Below, piece by piece: positions 56,427 through 64,000 of a DNA stretch of 64,000 bases. The position numbers and the translations under genes are program-made. This DNA is from Mauremys mutica (taxonomy: Eukaryota > Chordata > Testudines > Geoemydidae), in the NCBI RefSeq assembly GCF_020497125.1, contig NC_059080.1, positions 50,905,563 to 50,969,562 on the forward strand. The letters run 5' to 3'. The notes under the pieces are model-generated. The model did not search any database, had not been told where the DNA came from, and saw nothing but the letters and a program-made list of their open reading frames with translations. Position 1 is the first letter of the stretch. Each line of letters begins with the position of its first letter.

Positions 56427-57093
56427 TTTCAGGTGGTTTGGACTGTTATAGCCCAGGGGTCTTATTAGGGCATCACAGTTGAGGTTTTCAAAGGAGTTAG
56501 GTGCCCAAACCGCTTTCAAATCCCAGGAGAGTTGGACACCTCACTCCCTTAAATCCCTCTGCAAATCCCAGTCCAACACGCACACAATTAGTGGGAAATT
56601 TTCTCAGTGTAGGTGTGAGGCTTGCGGAGAGGGGAGTATTTCAGCTATAATTCCCCTGCTGAAAGGAGTTTTCCTAGGCCTGGTCTACACTACGGGGTTA
56701 GGTCGAATTCAGCTGCATTAGGTCGATTTAAAAATGACCGCGCCCACACAACCAACCCCCTTCCGTTGACCTAAAGGGCTCTTAAAATTGACTTCTCTAG
56801 TCCTCCCTGGTGAGGGAGTAGCACTAAAATCGACTTTGATGGGTCAAATTGCAGATGCAAATTGAGAGTATTGGGTTCTGGGAGCTATCCCAGAGTGCTC
56901 CATTGTGACTGCTCTGGACAGCATTTTGAACTCCGATGCACTAGCCAGGTACACAGGAAAAGCCCCAGGAACTTTTTAATTTCATTTCCTGTTTGGTCAG
57001 CCGGGCGAACTCAGCAGCACAGGTGACCATGCAATCCCCCCCGAATCATAGAATGTTTCTACGCTCCCCCTGTCATCTCTGTCCCTGAGGTTA

Positions 57094-57501
57094 TTGCAGA
57101 TTAGAAGGCGAAAAAAACGCACTCACGATGACATGTTTTCCGAGCTCATGCAGTCCTCCCGCACTGATAGGGCACAGCTTAATGCATTGAAGCATTCAGT
57201 GGCAGAGGCTAGTAAAGAATTAAGTGAGCACGAAGAGTGGAGGCAGGACGTGATGCTGAGGCTAATGGGGGAGCAAACGGACATGATGAAGCATCTGTTG
57301 GAGCTGCAGGAAAGCCACAAGAGCACAGACCCCCTGCTGCATCTACTGTATAACTGCCTCCCCTCCTCCCCATGTTCCATAGCCTCCTCACCCAGATGCC
57401 CAAGAACGCGGGGGAGGGGGGAAGCTCCGGGCACCCAGCCACCCCACTCCAGAGATGGCCCAAGCAACAGAAGGCTGTCATTCAAACAGTTTGATTTTTA
57501 G
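57094..57501 (+). pseudogene. Harbinger Myb/SANT-like protein, C-terminal half
   Basis: The 135-codon frame RRRKKRTHDDMFSELMQSSRTDRAQL ... HEEWRQDVMLRLMGEQTDMMKHLLELQES, then a Pro/Ser-rich tail (SSPCSIASSPRCPRTRGRG). It is the basic, coiled-coil-like C-terminus usual in the second Harbinger protein. The trihelix DNA-binding domain preserved at 25466-25864 is absent here. The frame is open, but the missing N-terminus and surrounding MITE-like context make expression unlikely. Confidence 0.75.
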
Positions 57502-57699
57502 TGGCTACAATAAGCGATGTGGCCTTCTCCTTCCCAGCATCCGGGCTACCTTGTCTGTTATCTCATTTTTTTTTAATTAATAAAGGAAGAATGCATGGTT
57601 TCAAAACAATAGTTACTTTATTTCAAAGAGGGGAGGGTGGTTGGTTTACAGGGAATTAAAATCAACAAAGGGGGTGGGTTTGCATTAAGGAGGAAACAC

Positions 57700-57850
57700 A
57701 CACAACTGTCACACCGAAGCCTGGCCAGTCATGAAACTGGTTTTCAAAGCCTCTCTGATGCACAGCGCATCTTGTTGTGCTCTTCTAATCGCCCTGGTGT
57801 CCAGCACGAAACGACTGTCTGCCGTTGCTTTCACAGAGGGAGGGGCGACT
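57700..57850 (-). pseudogene. Harbinger transposase extreme C-terminal tail
   Basis: The minus strand carries 'ccagggcgattagaagagcac', 'catcagagaggctttgaaaaccagtttcatgactggccagg'. This is the same tail as 25231-25310 of the first element, just downstream of its transposase block. Only the tail survives. Confidence 0.7.
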
Positions 57851-57854
57851 GACA

Positions 57855-57952
57855 TGGGATGATTTAGTTGGGTTTGGTCCTGCTTTGAGCAGGGGGTTGG
57901 ACTAGATGACCTCCTGAGGTCCCTTCCAACCCTGAGATTCTATGATTCTATG
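57855..57952 (+). mobile_element. CR1 LINE 3' end inserted in Harbinger
   Basis: About 98 bp of CR1 3' UTR from 'gggatgatttagttgggttt' to 'ctatgattctatg', bounded on both sides by Harbinger sequence. Confidence 0.85.
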
Positions 57953-58222
57953 TACCCAAAGCCACCTGCGACAATGTTTTTGCCCCCATCAGGCATTGGG
58001 AGCTTAACCCAGAATTCCCATGGGCGGCGGAGACTGCAGGAACTGTGGGATAGCTACCCACAGTGCACCACTCCGTAAGTTGATGCTAGCCTGGGTAGTG
58101 AGGACGCACTCTGCTGACTTAATGCACTGAGTGTGGACATACGCAATCAACTGTTTAAAATCAATGTCTAAAAATTGACTTCTATAAAATCAACCTAATT
58201 TCATAGTGTAGACATACCCCTA

Positions 58223-59861
58223 CTTTATATTCCTAGCTTGATGCATAAGGAGCTTGTGCTTCTAACACCACTGTGAAAGGCATGTGCCATCCCCATGCAC
58301 CCCCTTCAAGCCAGATGCAGCACTACAGGTTCACTCTGCCTTGATTTCCCCAGTGGAGAGGTGAATAAGTTCCCCAAGCCTTTTATGTATCAAACAGCAT
58401 CCTCACCACCCCCGTGGGCTGAGGGGCTAATTTAGTAACGGGAAGTTCACAGAAACATAAGGAAGTCCTTCATCCAAGCTGCTTAACAGGGGTGCAGGCT
58501 CCACCATCTGAGTGCATCTGTCCCATGCTCCAGCCCTTTACCTGCAATGCACTCCCAACTTTGGGTCCTTCGCCAGAGCGAGGGCCTTCCTGCTGACTGC
58601 AGCTCTTCTCCTGGCTGCACATAGCACCTTGCAGGCTGCGTCTCCTGCAGCTAGCCAGGATTTCCTTCCCAGTCTCTTTCCCCCCCCCTCCCAGGAGTTC
58701 CCCTGCTCTGTTTCCTGGAGCACCTCTCCCTAAGAGACTCCTCTTGTTAGGAGCAGCTTCCCTTTCATCCCAGCCCAGGTGCTCAACAGTCAGTGAGCTC
58801 CCCACCAGCCACCTGAGAAGTTCATTGCTTGCAGGTGGGCTGGCCACAGGTAAGGGGGCCAGTGCTCCAGGGCCACCAGCCCATGCCGTGAAATGAAACA
58901 GACAATTATTGCAAAACAGGCTATATCCCCAAATCAGGGATTTAATGGGCAGCTAGTCAGTTACAAGATCCTTCTCCTCCCAGGTTTTGTCACCATCCCT
59001 CTCTTATAGACAGGCCCCATGGTTTTGTTATTTATCATCCCTGGAAAAAAATGGTATTTTTAAATATTTCCCCTTCCCTCCCCCAAAGCTGAGAATGAAA
59101 CCCAGCCAAGTCCCTGCCTTGCCCCCAAATACAAGCTGCAACAAGGATATCATCCAACTAGTTCGGTGGGAGAACCTCCAACAGCCAATGCAGAGCCCTG
59201 GGCATCTTTGCAATGAGACCTCTGGGCAAGCACTCCATACCGGCAAGACAGGCCATTTAGATACACTGTAGAAGAATCCTATGTGCGGAAGCAATCAGGC
59301 CCAGATTCATGAAGGCGATTAAACAGGTGCATAACTGTAAGCATGCAAGTAGTCCTATTGACTTCAGTGGGATTACTCATGTTTAAATGCTGTCCTGAAT
59401 GGGGGCCTTGGAAAGCAGAGGTTTGTGTTAGTCACAAGTCTCTTTTAGTTCCCTGCCTGCTCACACAAATAAAACCAGCAGGTTGAGAGGACACACACAC
59501 ACACACCCCTCTCTCTCACAGTTTATTCTTGTTCTTTCATGCATTGTTGTTTCCCTCTCATCTAAAAATCAACTATATTCAGGTTGTTGGTTTTCTCGTT
59601 GACTGTGGAGGTTATTCTTCAGTTGCTTGAACAGACATCAGTTGTCTCTTAAAGAGACATTCTCATGAGTGTCAGTTTACTTGAAACTGACAGTGCCACC
59701 TTTCTGTCTACAAAGGCTGTACCTATTACACTTCCAAAAAAAATACATAAAAGATTCTGATAATTGGGAGAAGTTGGTGGGGAAAAACATATCCTTTTTT
59801 AATGAGTGCATAGGGATTCAGATCTCTCAACATCCATTTCCCACTAACTCAGAGACACACA
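58223..59861. other. Intergenic between Harbinger and AMOTL2 3' end
   Basis: No gene. It contains a dispersed palindromic repeat at 59300-59408 and a (CA)n run at 59491-59506. Frames near 58470-58847 on both strands are chance. Confidence 0.5.
59300..59408. repeat. Dispersed palindromic repeat
   Basis: 'cccagattcatgaaggcgattaaacaggtgcataac' opposes 'catgtttaaatgctgtcctgaatgggggcc', with the centre 'agtcctattgacttcagtgggattact'. Confidence 0.65.
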
Positions 59862-61882
59862 CAGTACCCCTTTGTCAGTATTTATTTTTTTATTAAAATA
59901 TTGTTATACCAAGTGGAATGCTACAGCAATCTCGGTATAGGGCAGCATAACAAAAACAGCCAGGTTTACATTTAAATACTTAAAGATAACTTAAAACACA
60001 CAAACAAAAAAACCTCATTGTCTTTGGCAGAAAAAAGTTCACAGCACAAAAATACTTAAAGAAATACCAATATTAATATAAAATATATTAAGTTGTTTTT
60101 TTCTCTTTCATAGTTTTTGTTTTGTTTTGCACTTTGTAAACAATGCACCAGAACCAAAACACATTTTTTACATGTCTGGGGGAGAAAATAAAAAATGCAG
60201 TTGTCCAGCAAATGCACAGATATTTATATATGAAGGCCAAGGGAAGAAAGCATTGGAGTTCAGTGGATTGAGAAACTCTCAATTAAAATCAGAATAGGCT
60301 ACTGTCAAAAGCCAGCTGTCAGTAGACAAGGGGGTGTATGAGACCTGTGAATAAGTGAGTGAATATATCTTGGTGCAGTTCCAGGGATGGGGCAAATCAA
60401 CTCCTCCACAACAAAATCAGACATGCTTGTTTCACGTTGGGAGTGTTTTTTCATCCCTGGTTTCATTCCCCTCACTTTTTTTTTTTTTTTTTGCGCATAA
60501 ACACAAGCTCCCTTCAGCTGAAACATACACACAGCTTCTGGTATGTATAAAGGCTCCCATCCTGAGATCCTTACCCTCTCAAGCATTGTGTTTGCACGTG
60601 GCTGTGAATGGTGCTACTGGTGCATATACGTCATGAGAGTCAGAGTCCGGTGCTTGGGCAGCCTCACTTAGCGCTTCTGATTTGATGGAGCTATTCTGAT
60701 TTACATCATCTGAGGATCTGCCCCTTCCCCAGCTGAGAGCCCAGGAGCTCAAACACATACCCAGCCACCCACCACCATTTGGCACGCGGCTGGTATTGAA
60801 ACAAACAGAAGGGAAATTCCAGTTGGAGGAATCATGGGAAAGTGCCCAAAAGGAAACGGAATCTGATGGACGCCAATGAGGGGTATTTAACTCTGGAGAC
60901 AAACAGGATATGAAATGGAGAAAGAGAACGAGCACAGGACTAGAGAGCCAAAGGAGAGACAAGCGAGGGAGGGTGAACGGCTAAGGGGCAAGAAGGTTCC
61001 ACAGAGAGCAGGAAAGGGGTCAGGAGGGACAAAGGCCATGGCAGGGAGGGAGGAATTTGAAATGATAAATACAGGGTTTGCTTTTGTTTACAAAACGGGG
61101 TTATTTACAGAGCCTGTCCTGTCCCCTCCCTCACACCCCCAGATGGGCTGCAGCCTGCCAGCACTGCAGCCTCCCCAGGAGAAGTGCCTCTGGGGACCAG
61201 CCACTGGGCACCAGCTGGATACTCAAAATCACCCTCACCCAAAGCATTTCCAGTCCTCTCAACAGGAGGGGAAAGGGGGTTGGGAGGCACAGGGAGGGGC
61301 AGGAATTGTGGCCATGCCACCACAATGCAAGAGCTACTCCTGGCAGCGTGACCTTGGAGAGCGAGTACCAACAGAGGGTCCAATGAAACAGGCAGGCCAG
61401 TCCTTCCAGGATCAGTTTCTAGCAATGCACAGCATGCCGCCCTCCTCCAGGTCACAGATGGAGAGCAGGGGAGAGCTCCGTGCCTCTTCACTTCCTTGTT
61501 TCCTGCGACATACCAGCGGCAAAGGGAACTTGAGACGGTCCTTCCCAAGCACAGGCGCCTTGCACAAGGGCTGGCCCAATGGGGCGGATGGAGCAGGTAG
61601 CAAATGAGCTCTGCTGTGATGGAAAGCGGGCGAGATAAATGGCAACTGATGGATGCAAACCGCAGCGGCAGCTTCCCTCCCAGCCCTCGCAGTGTGGCTC
61701 TGCTGCATGCTCTCCTGCAGTCCTGCCCCCAAACGCCTTTTGTCCAGGAACTCTCCATGCCACAAGCCCAGCCAGGCTCCCGGTAACTGAATGGCTCCTG
61801 AATCAGCATTTTCCCCAGCAGATCTCTCCTCTGACCAGGCCAGCGTGCAGGGACAGAGAGGATGGTGGGCACCTGCCCTTCC
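59862..61882 (-). other. AMOTL2: AMOTL2 3' untranslated region
   Basis: The region runs from the EILI stop codon (61883-61885) to minus-strand AATAAA signals at 59881-59886 and 59889-59894, giving a 3' UTR of about 2 kb. The part nearest the poly(A) site (59880-60300) is AU-rich. A long T run on the plus strand (about 60475-60492, poly-A in the mRNA) lies inside. The 3' end is inferred from the signals only; open frames within this region are ignored. Confidence 0.65.
59881..59894 (-). terminator. AMOTL2 poly(A) signals
   Basis: Two AATAAA hexamers on the minus strand (59881-59886, 59889-59894) follow AU-rich sequence. Cleavage is expected 10-30 nt further, near 59855-59870. Confidence 0.55.
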
Positions 61883-61941
61883 TCAGATCAGAATTTCTAC
61901 CATGTCTGACAGGCTGATGGTCCTGGCAGCAGACACGGTCT
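61883..61941 (-). CDS. AMOTL2: AMOTL2 last coding exon (PDZ-ligand end)
   Basis: A polypyrimidine-CAG acceptor (TCCTTGCAG, ending at 61942) precedes 59 coding bases. With the G left over from the previous exon they read (E)TVSAARTISLSDMVEILI and TGA. Motin-family scaffolds end in a class-type PDZ-binding motif. EILI points to AMOTL2, since AMOT ends EYLI and AMOTL1 a different variant, as far as I recall. The C-terminus tethers motins to polarity proteins at tight junctions and actin. Phase and reading frame agree with 63068-63247. Confidence 0.85.
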
Positions 61942-63067
61942 CTGCAAGGAAACAAACCACCTTTAGATTGTGAACTCTCTCTAGCTGGGACTGGCTCCTG
62001 CTTTTATGTCTGTGCAGCACCTAGCACAATGAAGCCCTGATGCGCCCCATGGAAATGCAAACATTTACAACAGGGCCATTAGATTTACTTGAATCCATAA
62101 TGAATACATATGACAGCTTGGGCCCAGCCCCTAAAACATGACAAGTGATTTTGGGGGCCCACCTTGTTTCAGACAGCACTGAGCACCCCCCCTCTGAGAA
62201 TCAGGCCCTTTTAAGGTGTCTTCGGCTAGGCTCCCCAAATCACTAGTCACTTGTATAACCCTAGCCCTCTCCCATCAGCCCCTCTGATGGGGCCCACACA
62301 CACACCCTATGGGGACAACCATCACCAGCGGTTAATGCAAACCAAATGGCATATCAGAGCCAACCCAGCTCCCTGCACTCACTTGAACCCCACTCCCTCG
62401 AACTGTCAAGGGGAGAGTGCTTGGCTCCTGGCTTTCCACTGGCTGCAGGGCCTGGGGCAGAGGGTGGAGAGAGGAGCAGGGGGATTCTTCTCGTGTTTGT
62501 GGTTTTCTCTACAGATGGTAAAGCCCAGGCAGAACGCTGCACAATTAGCTGGGGGGGGGGGGGCGGAGGAGAGGGAGCCTCTCTGATTCCTCCCTCCTGA
62601 CTCTTAAAACCATTAGCAGAAAAACCGGATTCTCCCACTGAAGATCAGGGCGGGTGTGCTAGCCTGTGGCGTGCTGATAAGCTGGGCTTTAGTTCAGATC
62701 TGCAGGCCCAGATCAAAGCCCAAAGGAATCAGTGAGAGAGAAAACTTTCGAGACACTCTCTTTCCTCTCCCTTCCTTCTTCTCTTTCCTCTGGTTTTTCC
62801 CACACTCTTTCCTGGTCCACGCCCCACCTAGCCCTGCAGTATTTCATCCCCACTGTGTATCTCGCACTCAGGATTAGTCACTGGCAGGAGGCTGAGCCCT
62901 GGCAGCCAGGGCGGAGTACCCAGCTCCTTGCTCACTCCTCGGCTATGCAGGGCTTGTACGGCACCCCTGGCAGAGGGAAGGGAGGTCTCTGGGTTCACCC
63001 TGGGCACAGCCTCGCAGGGATTCCACAAGCATGTATTTCCCAGGGCAGCGGGGCAGGCAGGACTTAC
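61942..63067 (-). other. AMOTL2 last intron
   Basis: The GTAAGT donor is at 63067 downwards and the CAG acceptor at 61942-61944. It contains a G15-like run near 62548-62562 and no recognised repeat. Frames of 90-120 codons inside are intronic noise. Confidence 0.75.
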
Positions 63068-63247
63068 CCACGGAGTGCGCCGGGCTGCTGTCGAGCTGGG
63101 CGCCAGGCCCCTCATCCAGACTGCCGAGGCCGCTCTCAGGCACGCCATCTGTCTGGGTGCTCCCATCTTTGCTGCCACGTTTGGAGTGGAAGGTGAGAGG
63201 GCCGCAAGGAGATGGTCTGGGCGTTTCCTCCACTGGGACTTTGCCTG
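63068..63247 (-). CDS. AMOTL2: AMOTL2 penultimate coding exon
   Basis: 180 bp between a CTCCCTCCAG acceptor and a G|GTAAGTCC donor. The frame reads GKVPVEETPRPSPCGPLTFH, then SKRGSKDGSTQTDGVPESG, then LGSLDEGPGAQLDSSPAHSV. The K-x-GS(R/K)D-x-STQTD block is conserved near the C-terminus of motins. The acceptor is a NAGNAG tandem (CAGCAG), so splicing 3 bp further on, at 63244, would drop one alanine. It is phase-compatible with both neighbours. Confidence 0.85.
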
Positions 63248-63543
63248 CTGGAGGGAGAGGAGCAGCCACCTTTAGATTTTAAATACTGAGGTGAACTTGA
63301 TTGGCTCTGGGCTCTTACTGGCTTTTAGTGAGCCAGGCCTGACCTGACTGGCAGACAATCAGAGAGCTACATTTCTGTGCTGTGTCCCAAGGCTCTCTCT
63401 GATGGCCATTGTGATCAGGGTGCATGTCAGGGAGAGCCCCCTCCCAGCAGGAAACACCCCAGCTCAGTGCAGCTGAATACCAAAGGATGGAAGCGTTGGA
63501 GGAAACACAGCAAAGGGAGCTTTCAAGCAGGGCTTTAATGCTA

Positions 63544-64000
<457 letters not shown>

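Larger units (their letters stand above)
56677..58219. mobile_element. Second PIF/Harbinger element, opposite orientation
   Basis: The ends GGCCTGGTCTACACTACGG and ATAGTGTAGACATACCC are inverted. CTA lies on both sides (56674-56676, 58220-58222). Its left part is the reverse complement of the right part of the element at 24223-26222. It keeps the C-terminal half of the Myb/SANT protein on the plus strand and the transposase tail on the minus strand. A CR1 3' end has landed inside it. Confidence 0.85.

Noticed and set aside
60915..61872. 230- and 255-codon ORFs on opposite strands
   Set aside because: Both overlap the AMOTL2 3' UTR, oppose each other, and show no domain.

Overview
This window looks like vertebrate nuclear DNA, most likely from a turtle or another non-avian reptile. 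The inference rests on the repeats: many CR1 LINE 3' ends ending in a TCTATGATTCTATG-type octamer, PIF/Harbinger elements whose ends contain GTCTACACT, several hAT families with 8-bp target duplications, Penelope-like elements and a DIRS-type tyrosine-recombinase retrotransposon. There is no bacterial-style gene packing, operon or CRISPR array.

The only host gene I can support is at the right end on the minus strand: the last three coding exons and 3' UTR of a motin-family gene. It encodes a protein ending in the PDZ ligand EILI, most likely AMOTL2. The exons (63597-63808, 63068-63247, 61883-61941) are joined by canonical GT/AG sites in matching phases. The 3' UTR runs to a poly(A) signal near 59881.

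The remaining ~59.8 kb is intergenic and built from layered mobile elements. Left to right: a perfect 45-bp inverted repeat (1470-1565); a CR1 copy split by an antisense non-LTR retrotransposon (4557-6378); a hAT element holding a CR1 end and an LTR, with a Harbinger inserted in its right target duplication (7220-9417); a GC-rich hAT (9806-10484); Harbinger MITEs (14269, 20896, 29499); a TA-flanked element carrying a hAT (16743-17812); a 106-bp Penelope fragment in a SINE (20461); a solo LTR carrying a hAT (22195-23310); a 2-kb Harbinger with remnants of both genes (24223-26222); a GC-rich hAT (33229-33984); a fold-back Penelope-like element (34110-34821); a CR1 with the FADD reverse-transcriptase motif (42195-43506); a ~5.6-kb degenerate DIRS element on the minus strand (45440-51015); and a second Harbinger in the opposite orientation (56677-58219).

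Nearly all open frames are decayed transposon genes or chance frames in GC-rich repeats. The most interesting signals are hammerhead-ribozyme-like folds in the Penelope-type repeats, the DIRS element with a recombinase truncated before its catalytic tyrosine, and several insertions whose order can be read from interrupted target duplications.
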